The notes: generated by a model from the letters alone, not told the origin. Counted from the first letter of the stretch, positions 1-9,159 are shown. The stretch: 64,000 nucleotides of DNA from Parvularcula mediterranea (GCF_013085255.1 NZ_JABFCX010000003.1:691288-755287); one strand, 5' to 3'. Program-made: numbers and translations.

Positions 1-2247
1 GGCACGAACACCTCCGATGTCATCGGCCGGGCGAAGAAGCGTTTCGACGAGATCAACAGGACGCTCCCCGATGGTGTGCAGGCCGTTGCCTATTACGACC
101 AGGCGACGCTCGTGAAGGCCGCGTCATCCACGGTGACCACCGCCCTCTGGCAGGGGGCACTGCTTGTCGCTGTCCTGATCTTCGCTTTCCTCGGCGGCTG
201 GCGGCCGAGCTTGGTGGTGGTGCTGTCGATCCCCTTCTCAGTTGGCTTCGCCTTCCTGGGCATGAAGTTTCTCGGGGTCTCGGCGAACCTGATGTCGCTT
301 GGCGGCGTGGCCATCGCTATTGGCATGATGGTCGATGGGGCAATCGTCATCGCCGAGAATGTCGATCGCTTGATGCGGGAACGACCTGAACAAGAGCGCC
401 GCAGCGCCGTCGCGGAGGCCGTCACGGAAGTGCTCGGCCCGCTCCTGGCGGCCGTTGCCGTCGTGATCGTCGTGTTCCTTCCCTTGTTTGCCCTTGAAGG
501 GGTCGAGGGAAAGACCTTCCGTCCTTTGGCGGCTTCGGCGGCGCTCGCCATGACCGGTTCACTGATCTACGCCGGTCTGATCGCCCCGGCCATCGCCGGC
601 TGGGTGATGCGGACACGCAAGGAGCGCGTTGGCGAAATGGGCGGGTGGATCGGCCGTTTCATTCGTCCTTACGCTGCCTTTTTTGTCAGGCGGCGGTCGG
701 CGGCCTTTGGCCTTGCCGGAGTGATGCTCCTCGCAGGGGCATTGGTGTTCCCGCGTCTTGGTTCGGAGTTCACGCCGACGCTCGAGGAAGGCGACATCCT
801 CCTTCGAACCACTATGGCGCCATCTATCTCCCTGACCGAAGCCGAGGCGACGATGACGAGGGTCGAACAGCGCATCCTCGATAGCTTCCCAGAGGTCGAG
901 CGCATCGTCACCAGGATCGGTCGGGGCGAGGTCGGCGCCCATGCCGACCCGACGAACAGCGGCGAGAGCTTTCTCGCACTGAAGCCGAGAAACGCGTGGC
1001 GGCCCCGCTTTTCTCCGGACGACCTGCGCGCAGCCCTGTCCGAGGAGCTGTCGGACTTCCCCGGCATCCTCGTCAATGTCAGTCAACCGATCGCCATGTC
1101 GGTGGATGAGCTCCTCACCGGCACGAAGGCTGAGCTGGCCGTCAAGATCTTCGGTCCAGATACGGACGAACTGATCGCGGCTGGCGGCCGACTGCAGACG
1201 ATCCTCCAGGAGGTCCGAGGAGCATCAGACGTCCAGATGGACCAGGTGACCGGGGCACCGCAGCTTCAGATCGATCTCGATCGCCAAGCGCTCTCGCGCT
1301 TCGGGATCACCGTCGATCAGGCGCTCTCGACCGTCCGCACGGCGATCGGCGGCGAGGAGGCGGGCACGCTCTTCGAGGGCGTGCGGCAATTCCCTATCGT
1401 GGTTCGCTACACGGAAACGAGGCGCGACACGCCCGAAGCCGTCCGGCGTCTGGTGATCAAGGCGCCTGATGGGGCGCTGGTCCCTCTCGAGGCGGTGGCG
1501 GACGTGCGCCAGGTCGTGGGTCCGCGTCAGATCACGCGCGAGGACGGGCAACGCTTCATCACGGTTCAGGCCAATGTGCGGGGGCGCGACATCGGCTCCT
1601 TCGTCGAGGAGGCACAAGGTCTAACGGCAGATGGACTGGACCTCCCGCCCGGCTACCGCGTCGTTTGGGGCGGGCAGTTCGAGCTGCAGCAGCAGGCCAA
1701 CAAACGCTTCGCCGTGGTGATCCCGATCACGCTCGGCATTGTGCTCCTTATCTTGCTCGTGACTTTCGGGCGGCTAAAACCGGCACTCCTGATCCTATCC
1801 AACATCCCGCTCGCCCTGGTCGGCGGAGTGATCGCACTGTGGGTCGCCGGGCTGCCGGTATCTGTTCCTGCCACGGTGGGATTCATAGCGCTCTTCGGGA
1901 TCGCCCTCGGCAACGGCATGGTCCTGGTGAGCTACCTCGACCGCTTCGCGAGAGAGGGCCGCCCGCTCGACGCCCTGGCGGTGGACGGCGCGGTGTTGCG
2001 GGCACGCCCTGTCTTGATGACGGCTCTCACGACCGCCCTAGGCCTCGGACCGCTTCTCTTTGCAACGGGTGTCGGCGCGGAGGTTCAGCGCCCCTTGGCC
2101 ACCGTCGTCGTCGGAGGGCTTGTGCCATCCACGGCCCTCACGCTGTTGGTGCTCCCGGCGCTTCATCGCTGGTTCGCTCCGGGGGCCGGCAGCCACGAGA
2201 CCGACGAAAGCCCCAACCCGGCGGTGATCCGCCCCGAAGTGATCTGA
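1..2247 (+). CDS. Heavy-metal efflux RND transporter, CzcA/CusA family (5' end outside window)
   Basis: Inner-membrane proton-driven pump of a tripartite metal efflux system. The frame is open from base 1, so the gene starts upstream; about 748 residues are visible of a family length near 1030-1060, meaning roughly the first 300 are missing. The TM4 segment encoded at 301-360 reads AIAIGMMVDGAIVIAEN, with the Asp and Glu typical of heavy-metal RND pumps; the AIAIG start is closer to the Cu/Ag (CusA) subgroup than to the DFG form of Zn/Co/Cd pumps. A large periplasmic domain lies in the middle and the second TM bundle at the C-terminus. It is followed after 10 bases by a CDF gene, giving a metal-resistance operon. 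The metal specificity is inferred. Confidence 0.9.
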   Translation, partial: GTNTSDVIGRAKKRFDEINRTLPDGVQAVAYYDQATLVKAASSTVTTALWQGALLVAVLIFAFLGGWRPSLVVVLSIPFSVGFAFLGMKFLGVSANLMSLGGVAIAIGMMVDGAIVIAENVDRLMRERPEQERRSAVAEAVTEVLGPLLAAVAVVIVVFLPLFALEGVEGKTFRPLAASAALAMTGSLIYAGLIAPAIAGWVMRTRKERVGEMGGWIGRFIRPYAAFFVRRRSAAFGLAGVMLLAGALVFPRLGSEFTPTLEEGDILLRTTMAPSISLTEAEATMTRVEQRILDSFPEVERIVTRIGRGEVGAHADPTNSGESFLALKPRNAWRPRFSPDDLRAALSEELSDFPGILVNVSQPIAMSVDELLTGTKAELAVKIFGPDTDELIAAGGRLQTILQEVRGASDVQMDQVTGAPQLQIDLDRQALSRFGITVDQALSTVRTAIGGEEAGTLFEGVRQFPIVVRYTETRRDTPEAVRRLVIKAPDGALVPLEAVADVRQVVGPRQITREDGQRFITVQANVRGRDIGSFVEEAQGLTADGLDLPPGYRVVWGGQFELQQQANKRFAVVIPITLGIVLLILLVTFGRLKPALLILSNIPLALVGGVIALWVAGLPVSVPATVGFIALFGIALGNGMVLVSYLDRFAREGRPLDALAVDGAVLRARPVLMTALTTALGLGPLLFATGVGAEVQRPLATVVVGGLVPSTALTLLVLPALHRWFAPGAGSHETDESPNPAVIRPEVI

Positions 2248-2257
2248 GGAGACGGAC

Positions 2258-3154
2258 ATGGGACAAGGACATGATCACAGCGTCAGCGCCGCTGGCAACG
2301 AACGGAAGCTTGCTATTGCCGCCGCCCTGACCGGGGGGTTCATGCTCGCGGAAGTGGTCGGCGGGGTGGTGTCGGGGTCCCTCGCCCTCATCGCGGATGC
2401 CGGCCACATGCTGACTGACTTCGCCTCCCTTCTCCTCGCCCTTGGAGCGGTCATGCTGACCCGAAGACCGGCATCGTGGAAGCGGAGCTACGGCTATGAT
2501 CGGTTTTCCGTTCTTGCAGCATTCGTCAATGGATTGTCCCTGTTCCTCATTGCAGGATGGATCCTCTACGAAGCCATCAAACGCTTCCAAGAACCGGTCG
2601 AGGTGCTCGGCGGCATGATGTTCTGGGTCGCACTTGGCGGGCTGCTCGTGAACATATTAGCCTTCTGGATCCTCACTCGCGGTGAAGATTCGAACCTGAA
2701 TGTCCGGGCAGCCGCCCTCCACGTTCTCGGCGACCTCTTGGGATCGGTCGGGGCAATCCTCGCATCGATCATCATTATGCTGACGGGCTGGATGATGGCC
2801 GATCCTATTCTCTCGGTCCTGGTAACACTCCTTATCCTGCGGGCCGCGTGGAAAGTGGTGGGGGAGAGCGCGTCGATCCTTTTGGAGAGTGCTCCGGCAG
2901 GACTGGAAGCCGACAAGATCGAACGAGCAATCCTCGACGGCGTACCAGACGCCGCAGGCGTCAGGCACATTCATGCGTGGTCCATCACCGAAGAACGTCC
3001 CATGCTGACAATGGAAGTCGATGGCAAGCCCGGCGCAGACCCCAAATCGGTCCGATTGGCCGTGAAAAAGCTGCTGCACGACCGCTTCCACGTGGATCAT
3101 GTGACCGCCGAGGTCGACATCATGGAAGCCGGCGCCCTGCCGGAACAGGCGTGA
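2258..3154 (+). CDS. Cation diffusion facilitator, CzcD/ZitB type
   Basis: Inner-membrane M2+/H+ antiporter, probably exporting Zn, Co or Cd to the periplasm. The 298-aa length and six predicted TM segments fit the family. The binding site is visible as HxxxD in TM2 (ADAGHMLTDFASL) and HxxxD in TM5 (AALHVLGDLLGS). A C-terminal cytoplasmic domain with the usual HVDHVTAEVD-like end follows. The start is preceded by GAGGAGACGG. It sits between the RND pump gene and another CDF-like gene, all on one strand with gaps of 10 and 13 bases, so one operon for metal resistance is likely. Confidence 0.93.
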   Translation: MGQGHDHSVSAAGNERKLAIAAALTGGFMLAEVVGGVVSGSLALIADAGHMLTDFASLLLALGAVMLTRRPASWKRSYGYDRFSVLAAFVNGLSLFLIAGWILYEAIKRFQEPVEVLGGMMFWVALGGLLVNILAFWILTRGEDSNLNVRAAALHVLGDLLGSVGAILASIIIMLTGWMMADPILSVLVTLLILRAAWKVVGESASILLESAPAGLEADKIERAILDGVPDAAGVRHIHAWSITEERPMLTMEVDGKPGADPKSVRLAVKKLLHDRFHVDHVTAEVDIMEAGALPEQA

Positions 3155-3167
3155 GGATGAACCGTCG

Positions 3168-3971
3168 GTGACTGCTGTCGCGAAGACTGCGTTTCACGTC
3201 CCCGGTATGGACTGCCCGTCCGAGGAACAGTCTATCCGTATGCGCATCGGTGACCTGCAGGAAGTCGAAGCGCTGAGGTTCGATCTGGCCGAACGCGTGG
3301 TGGAGGTCTGGCACAGGGGCGAACCCGACTCTGTCCGCGAAGCCCTGGGCGCCCTTGGCATGGGCCGCGTCGAACAACGAAGCACCACTACCGATGCCCC
3401 TCTGCCATCGGAAAACGACGATCACCAGAAACGCCCACTCCTCATCGCGTTGCTGATCAATGCACTGTTTTTCATGGGCGAGCTGACGGCCGGTTTAATC
3501 GCCAGTTCGATGGGGCTTATTGCCGACTCCCTCGATATGTTGGCGGATGCGTTCGTCTACGCACTCAGCCTGTTCGCGGTCGGGGGAACGGCGCTGCGCA
3601 AGAAGCGCCTGGCGCGTTGGAGCGGCTATCTTCAACTCAGCCTTGCTCTGTTCGGTCTTATCGAAGTTGTCCGGCGTTTCGTCATGGGAGACACGCTTCC
3701 CACGGTTGCGGTCATGGTTGGCGTCGCCGCACTGGCGCTCGTGGGCAATATCGTCACCCTTCTGGTGCTGCGGCGGGCGGGACGCGGCGAGGCCCATATC
3801 GAAGCGAGTTGGATCTTCACCTCCAACGACATCAAGGTGAACGCCTTGGTGATCGTGTCCGCCCTTCTGGTCTGGGCAACCAACTCCGGCATCCCTGACC
3901 TTCTGGCGGGTGCTCTGATCTTTATCGTTGTCGCCAACGGCGCCCGGAAGATACTCGCCCTATCGCGATAG
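3168..3971 (+). CDS. HMA-like domain fused to CDF-type membrane domain
   Basis: A 267-aa cation transporter. The N-terminus (about residues 8-70) resembles a heavy-metal-associated ferredoxin fold: it has GMDCPSEE where typical HMA domains have GMxCxxC, so only one of the two metal-binding Cys is present. Residues about 88-267 form a CDF-like membrane domain with DSLDMLADAFVYALS in place of the usual HxxxD of TM2, and SNDIKVN in TM5. The start is GTG with GAGGA 10 bases upstream. The C-terminal cytoplasmic CDF domain is absent. Such proteins accompany czc-type operons; whether this one transports or senses metal is not established. Confidence 0.82.
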   Translation: MTAVAKTAFHVPGMDCPSEEQSIRMRIGDLQEVEALRFDLAERVVEVWHRGEPDSVREALGALGMGRVEQRSTTTDAPLPSENDDHQKRPLLIALLINALFFMGELTAGLIASSMGLIADSLDMLADAFVYALSLFAVGGTALRKKRLARWSGYLQLSLALFGLIEVVRRFVMGDTLPTVAVMVGVAALALVGNIVTLLVLRRAGRGEAHIEASWIFTSNDIKVNALVIVSALLVWATNSGIPDLLAGALIFIVVANGARKILALSR

Positions 3972-4528
3972 CCTGGCACAAGAGGTCGGCTTCTGCTTGT
4001 TCCTAGGGGTCACCGAGTGACCTGCAATGATCATATTTCCTCTTTGAACTGATTGTTTTTTGAAAGCTTCAGGGTCTTTGATTATGTCTCGCGTGCCGTG
4101 GTTGGGGACCGCTTTCTTGCTCCATCCATGGGCGCGTCGCTGAGCGACCAGGCTCTAGGCGACCTTGTCGCCCGGAGCCCGGCTTTGCCGGTCTCCGCCA
4201 GCCGGTGACGATCCTTCGCGCAGACTCGAGCTGACGCTCGAGGTTTGGACGCGCGGGGTGCCGCGCGACTTGGGTTCGACCTTTCCCTTCGAGGCCGGGG
4301 ACCCGGGTCGCTCGATCCGGATACCGGAGGCGGCCGGGCCGCAACCTGTTTCGGGACTGAAGCGTCTTGGGCTGTCCAATCTCTCCTACGAAACAGGTCA
4401 ATCGTTTCTGTTCGTGCACGTTTCTTTCTGTCCAACTTGCAGCCCGTCTCCTCGCCTCCGGTTTCCGGCGCTCATCCGGTCCCCCGTCCTTTCGGGGGAA
4501 AGGATGTTGAGCGGAGAGGAGCGGAGAT
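3972..4528. other. Hairpin-rich noncoding region upstream of ardC
   Basis: 557 bases without a credible gene. At least six inverted repeats follow one another: GGCGAC/GTCGCC at 4158-4172; a two-part stem at 4173-4197 (CGGAG, CCGGC, TTT loop); CTCGAG/CTCGAG at 4225-4242; CGCGCGG/CCGCGCG at 4250-4267; GCGGC/GCCGC at 4330-4342; a 10-bp perfect pair ACCTGTTTCG (4344-4353) and CGAAACAGGT (4389-4398); and CCCCCG/CGGGGG at 4481-4498. The last is just upstream of the ardC ribosome site. It could be a structured leader RNA, a replication or transfer site, or a terminator set for the metal operon. Confidence 0.6.
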
Positions 4529-5515
4529 ATGGCGCATCAAGAGGCAGACCTGCAGAAAAGCTGTGACCGGACGGATTCCAAGAAGCGCAAGAAAGCGCGC
4601 GGGAGCGCGCGCGCTGCGAAACCCAGCCGGGACCTTTATCAGGAGATCACGGACAAGATCGTTGCCGGACTTGAGGCAGGTACGGTCCCGTGGGTTCAGC
4701 CTTGGGGTAAGGTGGACGGAGCTCAAGCCTGTGGCCTTCCGCAAAACGGGGCGACAGGCCGCGCCTATTCAGGGATCAACATCCTCCTTCTATGGGGCGC
4801 AGCCTTCGAGCGGGGCTTTGGCACGGGCAGCTGGCTGACCTTCCGGCAGGCGCAGGAGCTTGGTGGCAGCGTTCGCAAGGGCGAGCGCGGGACAGGCATC
4901 GTCTATGCCGATCGGTTCACGCCCAAGGATCAGGGCGCAGGCGAAGCGAAGAGAGCCGGAGGCGAGGACGCCCGCGAAGTCTGGTTCCTGAAGCGCCACA
5001 CGGTCTTCAATGCGGACCAGTGCGAAAGCCTGCCTGATGAACTGGCAGGGAGAGGCGCAGCGCTCCCCGAGCGGGAGCAAATCCCCCACGCCGAAGCCTT
5101 GATCGCAGCGACAGGCGCAGACTTCCGGATCGGCGGCGACCGCGCCTTCTATGTTCCCTCTCAGGACTTCATCCAAGTGCCGCCGCAACCGGCATTCCGG
5201 GAACAGATCAATTACTACCGCACCTGTTTCCATGAGCTTGGCCACTGGACAGGGCACGCCTCGCGGCTTGATCGCAACCTCACGACATCCTTCGGAACTA
5301 AGGACTATGCCCGCGAGGAGCTTGTGGCGGAAATGGCGAGCGCCTTTCTCTGCGCGTCCCTCGGTATCGTCCCCACCGTCAGGCACACGGATTATCTCGG
5401 CAGCTGGCTCAAGGTCCTGAAAGAGGACAAGCGCGCCATCTTGAAGGCCGCCAGCGCCGCGTCGAAAGCTGCCGACTATGTCCGCGCGTTCGAGGCGCAG
5501 GAGGCGGCAGCGTGA
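4529..5515 (+). CDS. ardC: ArdC-like antirestriction protein (ssDNA-binding domain plus zincin)
   Basis: 328-aa protein of the ArdC/DUF1738 family, typical of plasmids and ICEs, thought to bind incoming single-stranded DNA and protect it from host restriction. The N-terminal ssDNA-binding domain (about residues 28-160) contains DLYQEITDKIVAGLEAGTVPW. The C-terminal metallopeptidase-like domain carries HELGHWTGH at residues 235-243. The basic stretch SKKRKKARGSARAAK precedes the domain. The start has GAGGAG about 8 bases upstream. It overlaps the next small gene by 4 bases (GTGA). The protease activity is assumed from the motif only. Confidence 0.9.
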   Translation: MAHQEADLQKSCDRTDSKKRKKARGSARAAKPSRDLYQEITDKIVAGLEAGTVPWVQPWGKVDGAQACGLPQNGATGRAYSGINILLLWGAAFERGFGTGSWLTFRQAQELGGSVRKGERGTGIVYADRFTPKDQGAGEAKRAGGEDAREVWFLKRHTVFNADQCESLPDELAGRGAALPEREQIPHAEALIAATGADFRIGGDRAFYVPSQDFIQVPPQPAFREQINYYRTCFHELGHWTGHASRLDRNLTTSFGTKDYAREELVAEMASAFLCASLGIVPTVRHTDYLGSWLKVLKEDKRAILKAASAASKAADYVRAFEAQEAAA

Positions 5516-5754
5516 CGGAGCCAGCGCGGACCCCCGTGGACCAAACCGAAGCCGGTGAGCAGCGCCTGATCACCGGCGTTGCTCCGGTGACCCTCAGACA
5601 AAAGCTAGAAGCGCTCGCCGGGTCACCGGGATCGGTTCGCCGCGGCCAGTACGTGCAGAAGCCCTGTGACCTCGGTCTCTTTGACGAGACCGCACGGGCG
5701 CAGACCGATCTTGTGGACCTTCTTCGACAGCGACCGGAGCCGTCCGAGGACTGA
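5512..5754 (+). CDS. Small hypothetical protein coupled to ardC
   Basis: 80 residues, GTG start overlapping the ardC stop as GTGA, so translation is probably coupled. The sequence is polar with no membrane segment, no Cys pair and no motif I recognise; it contains RRGQYVQKPCDLGLFDETARAQ. The position between ardC and the ParB-like gene suggests a mobile-element accessory role, but no function can be assigned. Confidence 0.5.
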   Translation: MTEPARTPVDQTEAGEQRLITGVAPVTLRQKLEALAGSPGSVRRGQYVQKPCDLGLFDETARAQTDLVDLLRQRPEPSED

Positions 5755-5858
5755 CCGAATACCGGACGGCGTCCCCGCCTCCCCTAGGCGCGCATGCCCG
5801 CCGTGCGGTTTCTCTCCCCGGCATGCGCCCCGCTCATGATCATCACAGGAGAACCATC

Positions 5859-7676
5859 ATGACCTTCACCACCCATCCACTCAAAGGCCTCGTCATCGCC
5901 GAGGAGAACGCTCGCGCGAGCGCAGAGCCCGATAACGGCATCGCCGCTTTAGCAGAGACGATCCTGCAGGAGGGGTTGCAGCAGCCGCTCTGCGGCTATC
6001 GCAAAGGCAAGACGCAGCTCGCAGTCTTTGACGGAAGACGGCGGCTTCTCGCCCTCAAGCGCCTTGCCGATGAAAACCGGCTTCCCGACGAGCTGAGAGA
6101 GGCCGTCCCGGTACGGATCAGCGACAAAGGACTGGCGAAGCAAGCCTCGCTGAGCGCGGGGCTCACTAACAAGAGCTTCCACCCGGCGGGGGAGTTCAGG
6201 CAGTTCGACCAGCTGATGAACGAGGGCAAGACCACCGAAGAGATCGCTGGCACCTACCATCTGGAGGTCCGCGACGTGGAGAAGCGGCTGAAGCTGGCGC
6301 GGCTTGCCCCTCCCCTCTTCGAGGCCTTCGCGCGGGACGATCTTCGTTTGGACCAAGCCCAGGCCTTTGCCTTGAGCGATGACCATGCCCGGCAGGTTGG
6401 CGTCTACCAAGCGTTGGGACCGGCAGCAGGAGCCCACGCGATCAGGCGCGCTCTGACCGAAGGCGAAGTGCCGTCCACAGATAAACGCGCGCGCTTCATT
6501 GGAGCCGAGGCCTATGAGAAGGTCGGAGGCAGGATCAGGCGAGACCTCTTCAAGGAGGAAGGCGATTTCTTCATCGATGCGGGGCTTCTGGACCGGATGG
6601 CGCTGCGGCGGCTGGAAGAGATCGCCGTCTCTTTGCGCGAAGAAGGCTGGTCATGGACCAAGGTCGGGATCGAGGCCGATAACGAGCTTTACCAGAGCCA
6701 TGGCAGAGCCCAGCCAGAGGACCGTCCGTTCACCGATGAGGAGCAGTCCCGATGGGACAGCCTGCAGGAAGAGTTGGCCAAGCTCACCGAGGACGAGGAC
6801 GCCTCCGAGATGTCCGACGAAGAATGGGAGCGCTGTCAGGAGATAGAAGCGGCCTTGGACGAACTCCGGGAAGCAGCGAAGGTCTATCCTGATGAGGTCA
6901 AGGCAACGGGCGGCGTGATGATCTTCCTGAAACGCGACGGCACGCCGGACATCGTCAAGGGCCTTGTGCCGCACAAAGCGGTGAAAGCTCCGGAGGGAGA
7001 CACGAAAGACAAGCCAGCGATCCCGCATTCGGTCCACCGGCTTTTGACCGAATGGGCGACACAGGGTCTCGCGCGGGATGTGGTCAGGCAGCCGGACCTC
7101 GCCGACGCGGTCCTCACAGCCAGCCTCCTTCATGCCGCCTTCGGCCACCGCCCCACTTCCGGGGTCATGCTGCGCTTGGATGGCCTCAGCCCTAAGCCTG
7201 AGAACACCCTGCCGGTGGATCATAGCCACGCCCAGATGGAGGAGGACGCAGCAGCCTTCGTCATGCCGAGTTTCGCAGTGACGCTGACCAACATCGTCAG
7301 TCTGCCCCCTGCCCGTCAGTCCCAGCTCCGGGCCATTGCCTTGGCGCGAAGCTTCGACTTCAGCGAGATGCGGAGCGACATGAAAAACGACATCGCGCGG
7401 GAGACGGGTGCAGCCCTTGCGGAGCGCCTTGGCTCCGATCCGCGCGACCATCTTCCGCTGGATGCTGACTATTTCGCGAAGCTCCCGAAGAAAGCGATCG
7501 TCACAGCGCTCAGGGAGATGGGCAGCACCGAGGCAGGGCTCGAGACCGGCAAGAAGGGCGATCTTGTTCCCATGGCGGCACGGCGCGCGAAGCAGAGCGG
7601 ATGGCTCCCGGAAGCGGTCCGGTTCCTTGACGCGGCTGAGAAGCAGGAAGCCGAGAAGGTGGACGAGGCCGCTTGA
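5859..7676 (+). CDS. ParB/RepB/Spo0J-family partition-like protein
   Basis: 605 residues. The N-terminal ParB-like nuclease domain (about 1-95) contains AALAETILQEGLQQPL and the DGRRRLLALKRL signature; a helix-turn-helix follows (GKTTEEIAGTYHLEVRDVEKRLKLARL, given here only as its position, about 125-155). The long C-terminal half, acidic in the middle (EDEDASEMSDEEWE), is typical of ParB-like proteins on alphaproteobacterial ICEs and plasmids rather than of chromosomal ParB (about 300 aa). I chose ATG 5859 because AGGAG lies 8 bases upstream. There is no parA beside it, so a role in partition is uncertain; regulation or anti-defence is possible. Confidence 0.85.
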   Translation: MTFTTHPLKGLVIAEENARASAEPDNGIAALAETILQEGLQQPLCGYRKGKTQLAVFDGRRRLLALKRLADENRLPDELREAVPVRISDKGLAKQASLSAGLTNKSFHPAGEFRQFDQLMNEGKTTEEIAGTYHLEVRDVEKRLKLARLAPPLFEAFARDDLRLDQAQAFALSDDHARQVGVYQALGPAAGAHAIRRALTEGEVPSTDKRARFIGAEAYEKVGGRIRRDLFKEEGDFFIDAGLLDRMALRRLEEIAVSLREEGWSWTKVGIEADNELYQSHGRAQPEDRPFTDEEQSRWDSLQEELAKLTEDEDASEMSDEEWERCQEIEAALDELREAAKVYPDEVKATGGVMIFLKRDGTPDIVKGLVPHKAVKAPEGDTKDKPAIPHSVHRLLTEWATQGLARDVVRQPDLADAVLTASLLHAAFGHRPTSGVMLRLDGLSPKPENTLPVDHSHAQMEEDAAAFVMPSFAVTLTNIVSLPPARQSQLRAIALARSFDFSEMRSDMKNDIARETGAALAERLGSDPRDHLPLDADYFAKLPKKAIVTALREMGSTEAGLETGKKGDLVPMAARRAKQSGWLPEAVRFLDAAEKQEAEKVDEAA

Positions 7677-8311
7677 GGCCTCAGGCTTTGACGCGGGGCG
7701 GAGGGTCCGTTCTTCGTCCCACCCGCGATGCTTAGACATGCGGTATCGTGCGGCTCCCAGTAGTCGGAACGCGGACTGATCAGTTCACGGGGTATGCCCG
7801 ACAGGCCCTCGCGTTTCGTCCACTTCACGGGTCGTCGTCGGAAAAGATGGATGGGCTGGAGCGCCCTCCCTCACTGGGGCCAACTTCTCCCCGACAAAAG
7901 GAATGGTGAGCGCAGCCCTCCCGAGACCGGCACCGTTGAATAGCGGGCGACGCCCATGGCTGCGGACGGAGTGTCCTTCTCATCCCCGACATTCGCGAGG
8001 AGACCATCCCCACCTCTTCACTTCGGACCTATCACACCCGACCCGGCCACGCGAAACCGGCGTCCCCGGATCATTTCTCCGAGCTTGTTCTCATGCGCCC
8101 GATCCGGGCGGCGAGCCGGTTCCCACCTCGCCTGATCGGGCGGACAAGCTCTTCCTCGCGGGGTCATCGCTGACGCGATCAAATGATCCGGGCCCGCCGG
8201 TGCTCCACTAGCGTTGCGGCCCTACCGGGTTCGGTGGCCGGTCCGGGTGCGCCTTTTCGGTCCTCATCGGCGGGGATGGTCCCTGCCGAACAGATGACAA
8301 GGACCAACACC
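7677..8311. other. Noncoding region between the ParB-like gene and DUF736
   Basis: 635 bases with no convincing coding frame. The first 380 bases show nothing I can name. The last part holds a nested inverted-repeat structure (8065-8192, listed separately) and ends with the ribosome site AAGGA before the DUF736 start. Promoters for DUF736 should lie here but no clear -35/-10 pair stands out. Confidence 0.5.
8065..8192. repeat. Nested inverted repeats (four-level stem structure)
   Basis: Four perfect inverted-repeat pairs are nested symmetrically: CCCGGATCATTT (8065-8076) with AAATGATCCGGG (8181-8192); GAGCTTG (8081-8087) with CAAGCTC (8145-8151); CGCCCGATC (8096-8104) with GATCGGGCG (8134-8142); GGCGAG (8110-8115) with CTCGCC (8127-8132). 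The order is such that all can pair at once into one long folded hairpin. This could be a structured RNA, a cis leader of DUF736, or a DNA origin (oriT or single-strand initiation). Confidence 0.75.
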
Positions 8312-8641
8312 ATGGCAGCCATCGGCTACGTCACCCACAACCAGGAGCGCGGCACCTATAAGGGCACGCTCAAGACTCTCACCATCGCCTGCGGCATCGA
8401 ACTCGTCCCCAACCGTGAGAAGGAATCGGACAAGCAGCCTGACTTCCGCATCTTCTCCGACGAACGCACCGAGATCGGGGCGGGCTGGAACCGCAAGGGC
8501 AAGAACTCAGGCCGGGACTATGTGAGCCTGACTTTCGCAGCGCCCGAGCTTGGTCCCCGGAAGCTCTACGCGAACCTCGGCCCCGCGGCCGGTCAGGACG
8601 ATCCGTCCGTCTTCGCCATCATCTGGAACCCCGAAGGCTGA
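8312..8641 (+). CDS. DUF736 family protein
   Basis: 109 residues matching the DUF736 pattern (AAIGYVTHNQERGTYKGTLKTL at the start, about 20 residues in, and the end PSVFAIIWNPEG). DUF736 genes are very common on rhizobial and sphingomonad plasmids and ICEs; the molecular function is unknown. ATG 8312 has AAGGA about 9 bases upstream; the frame is open further upstream but those residues are not family-like. The next gene starts 61 bases later on the same strand. Confidence 0.88.
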   Translation: MAAIGYVTHNQERGTYKGTLKTLTIACGIELVPNREKESDKQPDFRIFSDERTEIGAGWNRKGKNSGRDYVSLTFAAPELGPRKLYANLGPAAGQDDPSVFAIIWNPEG

Positions 8642-8702
8642 GAGAGCTGCGCCGTATCCATCCGGATGCGGCGCATCGCTTTCCCTCACCAAGGAGACGA
8701 TC

Positions 8703-9116
8703 ATGGACCTGATCCCGAACAGCATCCGCCCGCAGCTCAAAGCTAACTTCGACGATGAGACCCAAGACCATTTCCCCCTCGTCAAGCTCTTCTGCCCATG
8801 GGGTGCGAGCACCTGGCTCATCACCGCGATGAGCGAGGACGAAGAGCTTCTCTTCGGGCTTTGTGACCTCGGCATGAGTTTTCCCGAGATGGGCTATGTC
8901 AGCCTCTCGGAGCTCCAGAGCCTCAAAGGCCCGTTCCATCTCACGATTGAACGCGACCTCCACTTCACCGCGAAAGCCAGCCTCACGGTTTATGCCGAAG
9001 CGGCGCGAAGAGCCGAGGCCATCGCCGAAGATGGGCCATCGTTGCGGGCGGCGTTCGAAGCTCTGGAAGCCCGCGCCAGGAAAGGACGGCGAACGCTGAA
9101 AGCCCGGATGTACTGA
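8703..9116 (+). CDS. DUF2958 family protein
   Basis: 137 residues. The phrases DLIPNSIRPQL, FCPWGASTWLITAM and FGLCDLGMSFPEMGYVSLSEL are typical of DUF2958, a family found next to DUF736, ParB-like and relaxase genes of mobile elements, with no known function. ATG 8703 follows AAGGAGACG. A strong hairpin with a T-run follows the stop (9126-9159). It is probably co-transcribed with DUF736. Confidence 0.88.
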   Translation: MDLIPNSIRPQLKANFDDETQDHFPLVKLFCPWGASTWLITAMSEDEELLFGLCDLGMSFPEMGYVSLSELQSLKGPFHLTIERDLHFTAKASLTVYAEAARRAEAIAEDGPSLRAAFEALEARARKGRRTLKARMY

Positions 9117-9125
9117 GCCCCTGCA

Positions 9126-9159
9126 GGGGCTGTTGACGATTGCTCGACAGCCCCCTTTT
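9126..9159 (+). terminator. Rho-independent terminator after DUF2958
   Basis: GGGGCTGT (9126-9133) pairs with ACAGCCCC (9147-9154), followed by CTTTT. The stem sits about 10 bases after the DUF2958 stop and faces the minus-strand mercury genes. Confidence 0.8.

Noticed and set aside
6651-7739. A 362-residue minus-strand frame opposite the ParB-like gene
   Set aside because: Shadow frame with no motif or start signal.
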